Below, one piece after another: positions 53,731 through 63,098 of a stretch of DNA of 64,000 nt (position 1 is the stretch's first letter; every line of letters starts with the position of its first letter). Source of the DNA: Claveliimonas bilis (GTDB lineage Bacteria; Bacillota; Clostridia; Lachnospirales; Lachnospiraceae); NCBI RefSeq assembly GCF_030296775.1, contig NZ_AP027742.1:2170001-2234000 (forward strand), read 5' to 3'. The position numbers and the translations under genes are program-made. The notes below the pieces were generated by a model. It saw nothing but the letters and a program-made list of their open reading frames with translations, was not told where the DNA came from and did no database searches.

Positions 53731-55473
53731 TTGCATGATCTGAAACGGATTTTTTCTCATCTCGGGCCATTCAGGCGGGAATTTATTCTCAGTATTCTCT
53801 TTATTATCGCGGAAACCGGATTTGAACTTGTCATCCCTCTGATCATGGCCGACATCATCGATGTGGGAGTGGCAAACAGAAATATACATTATATTCTTAT
53901 AAAAGGTATGCAGATGGGAATCTGTGCTGTCCTGTCTCTCATTACAGGACTGTTTTACGCAAAATTTGCCGCCAAAGCCGCCCTTGGCTTTGGTGCTTTT
54001 GTGCGCGAACAGGAATTTGCCCGTATTCAGACATATTCCTTTTCCAATCTGGATCATTTTGCCACCTCCTCTTTGATCACTCGTATGACAACCGATATCA
54101 CCGTGATACAAAATGCGATCACCGGAGGAATACGGCCGATGGTAAGAGGTCCTGTTATGCTCATTCTCGGACTTTTTCTTGCTTTCCTGATGAATGCAAA
54201 ACTCTCGCTTGTTTTCCTTGCCTGCATCCCTGTGCTTGGAGTCATCCTTTTTTTCATTGTGCGAAAAGTCGCGCCTCTGTACGGAAGACTGCAGATATGC
54301 ATGGACAGAGTAAATGCCGCTATCCAGGAAAATCTCACCGCCATCCGTGCTGTGAAGGCTTTTGTAAGAGAGGAGTATGAAGAAGAATTTTTTGAAAAGG
54401 CTAACCACTCTCTTGCAGATACCAGCCGCACTACCTTTCACTTTGCCGTTCTCAATCTCCCTGCTTTCCAGGCCACCATGTACACTGCCATTGTGCTGAT
54501 TCTCTGGTTTGGCGGAAACTTTATAAGGACCGGACAGATGCAGGTAGGGCAGCTTACCGGTTTTCTAAGCTATGTATTGCAGATCGTCAATTCCCTCATG
54601 CTGATCTCCAACGTATTTCTTATGCTTACCCGATCTCTTGCCAGTGCACGGCGAATCAATCAAGTATTTGACGAATGTCCAGATCTTTCTGATCCCAAGG
54701 ATCCTGTCACCGAAATTTCAGACGGACGGATCGACTTTGAACATGTATATTTCAAGTATAAAAGAGACGCACAGCAGTATACCCTTTCTGACATCGACCT
54801 TCATATCCGTTCCGGGGAAACAGTAGGAATTATCGGCGGGACCGGTTCCTCTAAAACCACCCTGGTACAGCTCATTCCCCGACTCTATGACGCATCCGGC
54901 GGCAGAGTACTTGTAGGCGGATCCGACGTCCGTTCTTATTCTCTTTGTGCTCTCCGGGACGCTGTGGGAATTGTCCTTCAAAAGAATGTGCTTTTTTCCG
55001 GGACGATCCGTGAAAATCTCCAGTGGGGAAATCCCGACGCTTCTGATACAGAGATTTGGAATGCTTGTCATACTGCCTGCGCTGATGAGTTTATCCGCCA
55101 TTTTCCTGACGGACTGGATACCAGACTGGAGCAGGGCGGCATTAATTTGTCCGGCGGGCAAAAGCAGCGGCTGTGTATTGCCCGTACTCTTTTAAAGCAT
55201 CCGAAAATTCTGATCTTTGATGATTCTACAAGCGCAGTTGACACCGCCACGGAAGAAAAAATGCGCCGCAGACTTTCGGCTCTTTCTTCCATGACCAAAC
55301 TGGTCATTGCCCAGCGGGTTACTTCTGTCATGCATGCAGATAAAATCCTGATCCTGGATGACGGACACCTTCATGCCCTGGGCACTCATGAGTCGCTCCT
55401 TGCATCCTGCCCCGTCTATCAGGAAATTTATGATTCTCAGATGAGAGGAGGCACGACAAATGGCAACGCTTAG
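53731..55473 (+). CDS. ABC exporter half with degenerate ATPase site (heterodimer subunit 1)
   Basis: The 580-residue half-transporter has a six-helix membrane domain (about 15-310) and an ATPase domain. Walker A reads GGTGSSKTT with Ser in place of the usual Gly before Lys. The signature is intact (LSGGQKQR), but Walker B ends in FDDSTSAVD, so the catalytic Glu is Asp. This pattern is typical of the non-catalytic subunit of TM287/288- or BmrCD-like heterodimers. The TTG at 53731 follows AAGGGAG; a start at 53710 is less likely. It overlaps the partner gene by 14 bp. Likely multidrug or lipid export. Confidence 0.92.
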   Translation: MHDLKRIFSHLGPFRREFILSILFIIAETGFELVIPLIMADIIDVGVANRNIHYILIKGMQMGICAVLSLITGLFYAKFAAKAALGFGAFVREQEFARIQTYSFSNLDHFATSSLITRMTTDITVIQNAITGGIRPMVRGPVMLILGLFLAFLMNAKLSLVFLACIPVLGVILFFIVRKVAPLYGRLQICMDRVNAAIQENLTAIRAVKAFVREEYEEEFFEKANHSLADTSRTTFHFAVLNLPAFQATMYTAIVLILWFGGNFIRTGQMQVGQLTGFLSYVLQIVNSLMLISNVFLMLTRSLASARRINQVFDECPDLSDPKDPVTEISDGRIDFEHVYFKYKRDAQQYTLSDIDLHIRSGETVGIIGGTGSSKTTLVQLIPRLYDASGGRVLVGGSDVRSYSLCALRDAVGIVLQKNVLFSGTIRENLQWGNPDASDTEIWNACHTACADEFIRHFPDGLDTRLEQGGINLSGGQKQRLCIARTLLKHPKILIFDDSTSAVDTATEEKMRRRLSALSSMTKLVIAQRVTSVMHADKILILDDGHLHALGTHESLLASCPVYQEIYDSQMRGGTTNGNA

Positions 55474-57307
55474 CAGAAAACGTCCAAAAGATCCGAAAAA
55501 AACTTTCGTCAGGCTTTTATCCTATATGGGAATGCATAAGTTTCTTCTGGCTGCCGTGGCTGTTCTTGTCACCATCAGCGCCGGAGCAAACCTTCTTGGC
55601 ACCTATATGGTAAAGCCTCTTGTCAATCGGTATATTGTTCCCGGTGATTTTTCCGGCCTGCTTTTTGGTGTCCTTTTTACTGCCGCCATCTACCTCGCCG
55701 GAGCGCTCTCTTCTTATGGCTACAGCCAGACCATGGTAAAGGCAGCGCAGAAGATTATCTATGATATTCGCCGGGATCTGTTTCACACGATGGAAAAACT
55801 TCCCCTGGACTATTTTGACCGGCATCCTTACGGAGATACCATGAGCCGCTTCACCAACGATGTGGACACCATATCCGATGCCCTGAACAACAGCTTTGCC
55901 ATGATTATCCAGAGTTTTATTCAGGTTGCGGGGACACTGACAATTCTTTTTGTCCTGAACTGGCGCTTAAGCTTTCTTGTTGTTCTGGGCTATATCTCTA
56001 TGTTTCTCTACATTCGCTACAGCGGGAAAAAAAGCACCTACTATTTCAACCGTCAGCAGCAGTACCTTGGAGAACTGAACGGATATATTGAGGAGCTGAT
56101 TCAGGGACAGAAGGTGGTAAAAGTCTTCAACCATGAATCTGACAGCCTGCAACATTTTCAGGAAAAAAATGCTCTGCTGCAGGAAGCCGGTACAAAAGCA
56201 GTTTCCTACTCCAGCACGATGATTCCCATGGTCGTCAGTATTTCCTATATTAACTATGCTGTAGTATCTGTCCTGGGCGCTCTTATGGCTATTTACGGCA
56301 TGACAGATATCGGCAGCCTTGCCAGCTACCTGATCTTCGTACGCCAGTCTACCCTTCCGGTAAACCAGTTCACGCAGCAGTCTAATTTTATGCTCTCCGC
56401 GCTGGCGGGTGCAGAAAGGATCTTTCAGATGATGGAGGAAACACCAGAGGAAGACGATGGAACCATTGTCCTTGTCAATGCAGCCGAAACCGCAGATCAC
56501 ACCCTTGTCAAATCCAAGAAGCACACAGGAATATGGGCATGGGAGAATACTTCTTCCCACATGCTCACTCCATTAAAAGGTGATGTACGCTTCCACCATG
56601 TTTCTTTCGGATACCGGGAGGACAAAATGATTCTTGACCAGATCAGCCTCTATGCCAAACCGGGACAAAAGATTGCCTTTGTCGGTTCCACCGGAGCCGG
56701 GAAAACAACAATAATCAACCTTATCAGCCGGTTTTATGAAATCAGCAAAGGAACGATCACCTACGACGGAATTGATATACGTAATATCCGTAAGGAGTCT
56801 CTTCGCCGTTCCATGGCTGTCGTACTCCAGGATACTCACCTCTTTACCGGAACTATTGCTGATAATATTCGTTTTGGAAAACTGGACGCCTCCGACGAAG
56901 AAGTAACGAAAGCCGCTGTTCTTGCCAACGCCGATTCCTTTATCCGCAGGATGCCGGACGGATATGACACATGGATCACCGGAGACGGCCAGGGCCTTTC
57001 CCAGGGACAGCGCCAGCTTCTTGCTATTGCAAGGGCAGCCGTGGCAGATCCCCCAGTTCTCGTTCTTGATGAAGCAACCAGCAGCATTGATACGCGAACG
57101 GAACGCCTGATTGAAAAAGGCATGGACCGCCTCATGGAAGGACGTACCGTCTTTGTCATCGCCCATCGCCTCAGTACTGTGCGAAACGCCAATGCCATCC
57201 TCGTTCTGGAACACGGACGGATCATAGAACGCGGGGATCATGAGGAACTTTTGGCTCAAAAAGGCATGTACTACCAGCTCTATCATGGCATGTCTGAGCT
57301 GACCTGA
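55460..57307 (+). CDS. ABC exporter half with intact ATPase site (heterodimer subunit 2)
   Basis: The 615-residue partner has the same layout with an extra loop (about 345-380) before the ATPase domain. Walker A is consensus (GSTGAGKTT), Walker B is VLVLDEATSSID with catalytic Glu, but the signature is altered to LSQGQRQL. The consensus ATP site would therefore form from its Walker motifs and the signature of subunit 1. It overlaps that gene by 14 bp. Function is probably drug or lipid efflux. Confidence 0.93.
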   Translation: MATLSRKRPKDPKKTFVRLLSYMGMHKFLLAAVAVLVTISAGANLLGTYMVKPLVNRYIVPGDFSGLLFGVLFTAAIYLAGALSSYGYSQTMVKAAQKIIYDIRRDLFHTMEKLPLDYFDRHPYGDTMSRFTNDVDTISDALNNSFAMIIQSFIQVAGTLTILFVLNWRLSFLVVLGYISMFLYIRYSGKKSTYYFNRQQQYLGELNGYIEELIQGQKVVKVFNHESDSLQHFQEKNALLQEAGTKAVSYSSTMIPMVVSISYINYAVVSVLGALMAIYGMTDIGSLASYLIFVRQSTLPVNQFTQQSNFMLSALAGAERIFQMMEETPEEDDGTIVLVNAAETADHTLVKSKKHTGIWAWENTSSHMLTPLKGDVRFHHVSFGYREDKMILDQISLYAKPGQKIAFVGSTGAGKTTIINLISRFYEISKGTITYDGIDIRNIRKESLRRSMAVVLQDTHLFTGTIADNIRFGKLDASDEEVTKAAVLANADSFIRRMPDGYDTWITGDGQGLSQGQRQLLAIARAAVADPPVLVLDEATSSIDTRTERLIEKGMDRLMEGRTVFVIAHRLSTVRNANAILVLEHGRIIERGDHEELLAQKGMYYQLYHGMSELT

Positions 57308-57329
57308 TCTGTATTTAAATTTACCTCCG

Positions 57330-58463
57330 TTATCTTACTCTTTCTTGACTGTATCCGTCCCTTCCATTCAATTCAAGCTGTACCGGCTCCTGCCGCTCTT
57401 TCAGATCGGCAAGGGCTGCACAGCGGATATTCATATTCTCAAAAGTTGTCCAGTAAAACCTTCCCGACTGTGCACACATCACGGAGGTGTAAATCGTATA
57501 GTCATAGGGAACCATTCTCTCATCATACGGCATATTCTCCCCCGGTTCGCCGACCACTGCAAGTCCCGGCGGGAACGCAGCGTGATGCATCATATGAAAC
57601 AGCCTTGTCACCCCGTCTTTTTCATTCTTTCCCTTCACCCCATACTTCTTCAAAAAGGCCAGACGCACAAACCGTGACGGAGAGGTAAAATCTCCTGGAA
57701 GCCCCAGAGTACCGCTGCCGGAAAAGCAGGGCTCTACTCTCTCTCCATCAAACTCCCTTATGCCATAATCTTCCTGCCTGATCTGCACATAATTTAAGAT
57801 GTTCAACCGATGCCATTCATAATCCGGGCTGTTCGTCATGATTCCCATTGTATCCGGATAGACATGAAGACCATCCCGCCGCTCCTCTACTACAATGCTT
57901 CTTCCCCTCCTGTCTGTAAACATCCAGTGCACCTGCACCACAGTTCCCAGAATCGGCAAATCTACAAGACTGATCCGGTTTTTCAGTTCTTCTTCTACTT
58001 CCTTTGTATCTTTGCACTGCAACAGGACATGTGTCAGGAGCACCGAAGGCTGTACCGGTATACGTCCGGACTGACAGTTCTTTGGATATGCGGCGAATTT
58101 ACGGAAATAGAGCTGACCTCCCATCAGCCCTTCCTCGTTCATGCCTTCATAAAAAAGAGGCGTGTCGGAAAGAAAAAGCCCTCCGATTCCAATTGCCGCA
58201 TATTTTCCCCGCTTCTTTGAGGGTAATGTCTTTTCTTCCGGCAGTACGCCGCCGCATGTATCATAAGGAATCTCCGCCGGGACATACAGGACATTTGTCC
58301 CTTTCGCTATCCTGTTAAAATCGAAGTTTCTTCCCCACAGTACAAGACCATCTTCTGTCTCCCAGGACATAGCGCTGCATCCTCCCTCAGATGCCAGAAG
58401 AAATTCCCTGGCATTCCGCTTTCTTTCCTCCTTCTTCAACTGGTTTTCCCTGCATTTCTCCAT
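57330..58463 (-). CDS. Choloylglycine hydrolase family protein (bile salt hydrolase / penicillin V acylase-like)
   Basis: These Ntn-hydrolases cut amides in bile salts, penicillin V or acyl-homoserine lactones. The 377-residue protein shows the catalytic set: Cys29, Arg45 and Asp48 (spacing 16 and 19, as Cys2-Arg18-Asp21 of BSH), NSPDYEWH for the Asn and SRFVRLAF for the late Arg. Unlike typical BSH, 28 residues rich in Lys, Arg and Glu come before the Cys and must be removed for the N-terminal nucleophile to work. No signal peptide is seen. ATG follows AAAGGAGAAATCAG. Substrate is open; bile salts are plausible in a gut bacterium. Confidence 0.88.
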   Translation of the reverse strand: MEKCRENQLKKEERKRNAREFLLASEGGCSAMSWETEDGLVLWGRNFDFNRIAKGTNVLYVPAEIPYDTCGGVLPEEKTLPSKKRGKYAAIGIGGLFLSDTPLFYEGMNEEGLMGGQLYFRKFAAYPKNCQSGRIPVQPSVLLTHVLLQCKDTKEVEEELKNRISLVDLPILGTVVQVHWMFTDRRGRSIVVEERRDGLHVYPDTMGIMTNSPDYEWHRLNILNYVQIRQEDYGIREFDGERVEPCFSGSGTLGLPGDFTSPSRFVRLAFLKKYGVKGKNEKDGVTRLFHMMHHAAFPPGLAVVGEPGENMPYDERMVPYDYTIYTSVMCAQSGRFYWTTFENMNIRCAALADLKERQEPVQLELNGRDGYSQERVR

Positions 58464-58552
58464 CTGATTTCTCCTTTTTTCACTTATGCCCTTATTATAT
58501 CCTGGCTGCAAGGAAAAATATGCAGTAACTGTCACATTTGCTGTTTCCGATC

Positions 58553-59371
58553 TCAGATTTCCGAATGCTGCAGATCATAATAAAAAATATACTGCTGCAG
58601 GATTCCTTCCGACCCTTTATATTTTTCAAAAGGAAATCCCTGTGGATAGTTCTTTTTTAGAACTTTTTTGATATGTGTGTCAACGGGAAATGCTTCCAGA
58701 TGGTGGAGTGCAAAAAGACAGATACAGTCTGCCACCTTCTCCCCTACTCCGCTAAGCTTCATCAGCTCCTTGCGTGCCTCTTGATAGCACATCCCTTTTA
58801 TCTTCTCCAGGTCTGCTTCTCCGGAAAGCACACTGTTTACCGTATTTTTTATATATCTGCTTCTGTATCCAAGATTACATGCCCGAAGTGCATCTTCATC
58901 CGCCTGAGCCAGTTCTTCCGGTTTCGGGAACGCATAGTATTCCTTTCCCTGTAAATCAGTCATCTTTGTTCCATATCTCTGTGATAAAAGTTCCAGAATT
59001 TTCTTGATACGGCGAATATTATTTTGCTGTGAAACGATAAAAGACACGATCATTTCCCACAGATCCTGACGCAAAATCCGAATACCGGAACCGAAACGGG
59101 CCGCATCCATAAGATAGCTGTCCCTGGGATCAATTGCCCTTATACAGGCGCTATAGTCTCCATCCATATCGAAATATCCTCTCCAAAATTTTTCAAACTC
59201 TTCCCTGGTACAGGAAAAAAGAAAGCTCTGGTCCCCCACTTCTTCTATTTCCAGGTAATACCCGGACGCAATCAGAGCATACCGCTTCTCTCCTACAGGA
59301 TCCATTCGGAAGCACTGGCCGGATGCGCAGATCTGTCCTGGATGAAAGTTCTCTTTTGTAATTTTTATCAT
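58553..59371 (-). CDS. ogg: 8-oxoguanine DNA glycosylase, OGG1-type
   Basis: The 272-residue protein removes oxidised guanine from DNA. It has the N-terminal OGG domain, then the HhH-GPD helix-hairpin-helix LSGVGEKVADCICLFAL with the catalytic Lys, and the Asp in FPVDTHIKKVL. Relatives with the same fold include AlkA-type enzymes, but the GEKVAD...PVDTH pairing favours OGG. It stands alone between the hsp20-dnaJ unit and the choloylglycine hydrolase gene on one strand. Confidence 0.92.
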   Translation of the reverse strand: MIKITKENFHPGQICASGQCFRMDPVGEKRYALIASGYYLEIEEVGDQSFLFSCTREEFEKFWRGYFDMDGDYSACIRAIDPRDSYLMDAARFGSGIRILRQDLWEMIVSFIVSQQNNIRRIKKILELLSQRYGTKMTDLQGKEYYAFPKPEELAQADEDALRACNLGYRSRYIKNTVNSVLSGEADLEKIKGMCYQEARKELMKLSGVGEKVADCICLFALHHLEAFPVDTHIKKVLKKNYPQGFPFEKYKGSEGILQQYIFYYDLQHSEI

Positions 59372-59444
59372 TTTCCGGTTGTCTCCTTATTCTAAATTAC
59401 CCTTTTTCCTCTACACGGGTATGTAATCATTATATCACGTGTAT

Positions 59445-59502
59445 AAAAAAGGAAGGGAAAAATCACAGAACAGCTCCTTCGCTTTCTCAGTGATCTTCCC
59501 TT
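59445..59502 (-). terminator. Terminator of the hsp20-dnaJ operon
   Basis: On the minus strand AAGGGAAGATCAC pairs with GTGATTTTTCCCTT around a GAAGGAGC loop region and ends CCTTTTTTA. Confidence 0.75.
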
Positions 59503-59545
59503 CTGGTTCTTCTTACAGATAATTTTGTATACCCTGGACTGGAAC

Positions 59546-60571
59546 TTAAGCTACACTCTTCCTTCCATGACCGCCGTTATTCAATCCTGCCGCTTTTTCA
59601 AACTCTTTTAATTTCTTCTTTGCCTCCGGATTTAAATTTCTCGGCACCTCAATCTGTACTGTTACATAATGATCGCCGTGTATCCCCGGATTTTCCAGAG
59701 ACACAATCCCTTTTCCCCGCAGCCGGATCTTCGTACCTGACTGTGTACCTTCTTTTATTTTGCACATTACATTTCCATAGAGAGTATTCACCAGAGCTTC
59801 CCCTCCAAACACTGCTGTTGTAAATGGAATTTGAAGGGTAGAATAAACATCTATTCCTTTTCGCTCAAATCCTCTCTTTTCTCCTACTTTCACTTTCAAG
59901 AGAAGATCTCCCGGCTCTCCGCCTCCGTTTCCGGGCATTCCCTTCCCTTTCAGACGTATGCTCTTCCCGGTGTCAATACCTGCCGGAATATGCACCTGAA
60001 GGGTCTGTACCTTACCGTCAGTCCCACTGGGATCCTGGAAACTTATAATCTTATCACATCCAAAGACAGCCTCTTCAAAGCTGATATTGGTTTCTGCCTT
60101 TAAATCGGCGCCCTTTTGCCTGAACCCGCCTGTATGAAAATCGTTTTGAAAACCGCCGAAATCATTGCTGTAAAAAGACCTTTTTCCAAAACCGTCTTTC
60201 TTTTTTCCATGAAAAAAGTTGCCGAAAATATCATCAAAAATGTCATCCATATTTCCATTTTCAAAATGAAATTCCTGATAACCGCTTCCTGCAGATCCTC
60301 CGTATGTTCTGCCCGAATAACCACTGCCTCCCGGTGCGCTGCCGTCAAAGGCAGCATAGCCAAACTGATCATACATTTTTTTCTTTTCAGGGTCACTTAG
60401 GATCGCATAGGCTTCCGTAATTTCCTTAAATTTCTGCTCTGCCTGCGGATTGCCGGCATTTGTATCTGGATGATACTTTTTAGCTAATTTCCTATATGCT
60501 TTTTTTATTGTACCTGCATCTGCATTTTTATCCACTCCAAGAACCTCATAGCAATCTTTTTTTGTTTCCAA
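59546..60571 (-). CDS. DnaJ-like co-chaperone (CbpA type, no zinc finger)
   Basis: The 341-residue protein has an N-terminal J domain with the HPD motif ([10 protein letters not shown], about residue 33), a Gly/Phe-rich linker (about 75-150) and the two beta-barrel substrate-binding DnaJ C domains. The CxxCxGxG zinc repeats of DnaJ are missing, so it is a CbpA-type partner of DnaK. It lies 76 bp after hsp20 in one unit under a CIRCE-like operator. Confidence 0.92.
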   Translation of the reverse strand: METKKDCYEVLGVDKNADAGTIKKAYRKLAKKYHPDTNAGNPQAEQKFKEITEAYAILSDPEKKKMYDQFGYAAFDGSAPGGSGYSGRTYGGSAGSGYQEFHFENGNMDDIFDDIFGNFFHGKKKDGFGKRSFYSNDFGGFQNDFHTGGFRQKGADLKAETNISFEEAVFGCDKIISFQDPSGTDGKVQTLQVHIPAGIDTGKSIRLKGKGMPGNGGGEPGDLLLKVKVGEKRGFERKGIDVYSTLQIPFTTAVFGGEALVNTLYGNVMCKIKEGTQSGTKIRLRGKGIVSLENPGIHGDHYVTVQIEVPRNLNPEAKKKLKEFEKAAGLNNGGHGRKSVA

Positions 60572-60647
60572 TTACATCACCTCCCGATCCTTTGCCTTTT
60601 CACCAACGCTAAATTCCCCGGAAATCATTCCGGGGAATTTCTGCAGG

Positions 60648-61079
60648 TTATCCTTCAATTGTAACATAACGGTTTTCTTCCACCTGCTTCTCATCCACTT
60701 TAGGAATGTCTAATGTAAGAATACCATTCTCAAATTTCGCATGGATATCATTCTGCGTAATATTCTTTCCAACATAAAAGCTTCTGCTCAGATTGCCTGT
60801 GAAACGCTCCTGACGGATATATTTTCCTTCCTTTTTCTCTTCATTGCTGACATTTCTGGCAGCGCTGATCGTCAGATATCCTTCTTTCAATTCTGCCTTA
60901 ATATCTTCTTTCTTGAATCCAGGCAGATCAATCTCCACTTCATAACCATTGTCTTTTTCCTTAACGTCCGTCTTCATAATCTGATCCGTACGTCCTGTAT
61001 ATCTTCTGTCCACCTCCGGAAATGAAAAATCAAACCAGTCATTAAATAAATTCTCTCCAAAAATACTAGGCATCATCAT
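60648..61079 (-). CDS. Small heat shock protein Hsp20
   Basis: The 143-residue chaperone holds unfolded proteins without ATP. It has an alpha-crystallin domain (about 35-135; DVKEKDNGYEVEIDLPGFKKEDI, and the ENGILTLDIPK signature). The N-terminal arm is short and the C-terminal IxI motif is weak. ATG follows AGGAGAGATGATTT. It is the first gene of the unit with dnaJ. Confidence 0.95.
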   Translation of the reverse strand: MMMPSIFGENLFNDWFDFSFPEVDRRYTGRTDQIMKTDVKEKDNGYEVEIDLPGFKKEDIKAELKEGYLTISAARNVSNEEKKEGKYIRQERFTGNLSRSFYVGKNITQNDIHAKFENGILTLDIPKVDEKQVEENRYVTIEG

Positions 61080-61213
61080 AAATCATCTCTCCTATCTTTT
61101 ATTTATATTAGCATTTCCTGCAGTAAAATATGCAGCTGAAATGTTGTTTTTGAACTTCAGGAATCTGCTCATCTCTATCTCTATCTCTATCTCTTTCCCT
61201 TTGTTCTATTTGT

Positions 61214-61242
61214 AATATAACACTTATTATTAGCAGTGTCAA
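61214..61242 (-). promoter_or_regulatory. Promoter of hsp20-dnaJ
   Basis: A perfect TTGACA, 17 bp and TATATT on the minus strand. The -35 box lies inside the CIRCE-like operator. Confidence 0.8.
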
Positions 61243-61256
61243 TAGGTGAGTGCTAA
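61230..61256 (-). promoter_or_regulatory. CIRCE-like operator of hsp20-dnaJ
   Basis: TTAGCAGTG-N9-GAGTGCTAA matches CIRCE in one full arm and in six of nine positions plus one in the other arm. It covers the -35 box, unlike the groES site, which lies downstream of the -10. HrcA repression is inferred. Confidence 0.75.
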
Positions 61257-61279
61257 TTTTTCTAATTTTTTACGGCTTC

Positions 61280-62989
61280 CGTTAATTGAAAAAGTTATTT
61301 CTGTTTTTTTTCCTTTTTTGCTTCTCTATAAATCAGGGGTGGATTTTACCTTTGCAATCGTGTTATCCTGTACTCCCCGGAGCGGATTGGAGGTCATCAT
61401 GGCAACTCATCATATTGGTAACTTTAAGCATCTTACTCTTTCTGATCGTGCAGAGATTGAAATCATGATCGAAAAAGGCTTCTCTTTTTCTCAAATGGCC
61501 AGGGCTCTTTCCAAAGACTCCTCTACCATCTCTAAAGAAATCCGGCGGCATCGTTTCCTTGTTCCACACTATCGGGACGAGAACAGCCGCAGACGCTCGG
61601 AATGCGCTCATTTTTCTTCCTGTACCAGGCAGCACCTGTGCGGACGCACTTCCTGTCTCTCCCTTTGCTCCAAATGCCGCAGCAAGCGCTGTTCTTTTTA
61701 CTGTCCGGACTTTTCTCCCTTGATCTGTCCACGGCTCTTAAAGCCTCCTTACGTTTGCAACAGCTGTCCTAAACTGCGTACTTGTTCCCATGACTTCTAT
61801 TTTTATCGGGCAAAATACGCAGAAGATTCCTATCAGGAGGTCAAATCTTCTTCCAGATCCGGGATCAATCAGTCTCCGGAATCCCTGGAAAAACTGGACA
61901 AGCTCATCTCTCCTCTTTTGAAGCAAGGGCAGCCTCTGTCCCATATTTATCTCACCCACAGGGAGGAGATCAACTGTTCCCAGCGGACTCTTTACAACTA
62001 TATCGATCTCCGTTGTTTCTCTGCAGTAAATCTGGATCTCCCCAGAAAAGTTTCTTATAAACCCAGGAAAAAACGGCGGTCTGAACCAGAAATTCCCGGC
62101 TATCGTATGGGGCGCACATATCTGGACTTTGAGCAGTACATAGCCGCTCATCCAGACTGTTCCATTGTGGAAATGGATGTGGTGGAAGGCGCCGGCGGCA
62201 AAAGCTCTCCTGTCCTCCTTACTCTTTTCTTTCGCAGCTGTTCCTTTATGCTCCTTTTTCTCATGGAGAGCGACTGCAGAGCTTCTGTCAGGGATGTTTT
62301 TGACTTCCTATATGCCTCCCTGGGACCTGCCCGGTATTCTAGGCTTTTTTCCGTGATCCTGACGGATAATGGTTCCTCTTTTAAAGATCCTTCCGTCTTT
62401 GAACGAAATAATGGCCATGGTTCTCATACTCTCATTTTCTACTGTGACCCGATGGCTTCCTGGCAAAAGGGAAGGTTGGAAAAGAACCATGAATTTATCC
62501 GCTATGTTCTTCCCAAGGGAAAAACTTTCTCCGGGTTGACACAGGCACAGGCCACGCTCATAGCTAATCATATCAATAGTACGGCAAGAGCCAGTCTAAA
62601 CGGCTGCACCCCGTTTGAACTGGCTCTTCTCCTATTGGACAGAAAACTGCTGGAGCTCTGCCATATGGCATGGATCCCGGTTGATCAGGTCACACTGAAA
62701 CCTACGCTTTTAAAGTAAATTTTTTCAACAACCTAAAATACAAAAAGCTCCGGGCCAATGACAGGATTTCATACAAACCATACAGAAAAACCGGTGGAAG
62801 TTAGTTTTTCAAAAACACTTCCTGCGGTCTTTTTTGAATGTCATAAAATACACATCCAGCTGCTTTTCTCCTTTTCATTATAAAGAAAATGTCCCTTAAA
62901 ATCTATGGAAATCCAGAAATAAGTTTTTCTAAAATCCTTTATTTATCGATAAGATCCGATGGTGGAAATTAGTTTTTATTATAGAAACC
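61280..62989 (+). mobile_element. IS30-family insertion element
   Basis: The IS30 transposase is flanked by a 13-bp direct repeat TTTTTACGGCTTC at 61267-61279 and 62990-63002, which could be a target duplication. Inside the left end is GAAAAAGTTATTTCTG (61288-61303). Its inverted partner is best matched at 62914-62929 (15 of 16), with weaker copies at 62796-62810 and 62965-62977. The right boundary is therefore uncertain. The 380 bp after the transposase hold no gene. Confidence 0.65.
61399..62718 (+). CDS. IS30 family transposase
   Basis: The 439-residue DDE transposase has an N-terminal helix-turn-helix pair (LTLSDRAEIEIMIEKGFSFSQMARALSKDSSTISKEIRRHR) and a Cys-rich linker (about 80-145). 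The catalytic core has Asp in VEMDVVEG, Asp in ILTDNGSSFKDP and Glu in KGRLEKNHEFIRYVLPKG. Compared with IS30 (383 residues) it is longer by the Cys-rich part, as in other Clostridia members. ATG has GGAGGTCATC. All three catalytic residues are present. Confidence 0.93.
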   Translation: MATHHIGNFKHLTLSDRAEIEIMIEKGFSFSQMARALSKDSSTISKEIRRHRFLVPHYRDENSRRRSECAHFSSCTRQHLCGRTSCLSLCSKCRSKRCSFYCPDFSPLICPRLLKPPYVCNSCPKLRTCSHDFYFYRAKYAEDSYQEVKSSSRSGINQSPESLEKLDKLISPLLKQGQPLSHIYLTHREEINCSQRTLYNYIDLRCFSAVNLDLPRKVSYKPRKKRRSEPEIPGYRMGRTYLDFEQYIAAHPDCSIVEMDVVEGAGGKSSPVLLTLFFRSCSFMLLFLMESDCRASVRDVFDFLYASLGPARYSRLFSVILTDNGSSFKDPSVFERNNGHGSHTLIFYCDPMASWQKGRLEKNHEFIRYVLPKGKTFSGLTQAQATLIANHINSTARASLNGCTPFELALLLLDRKLLELCHMAWIPVDQVTLKPTLLK

Positions 62990-63098
62990 TTTTTACGGCT
63001 TCTTGCCAGACAGTTACCCGACCCAAAAGAAGTAAAAAAATACCGGGGATTCCCGGTTATGGTATTCTGATATAAGACTGGCAGTGTATTTACCAATC

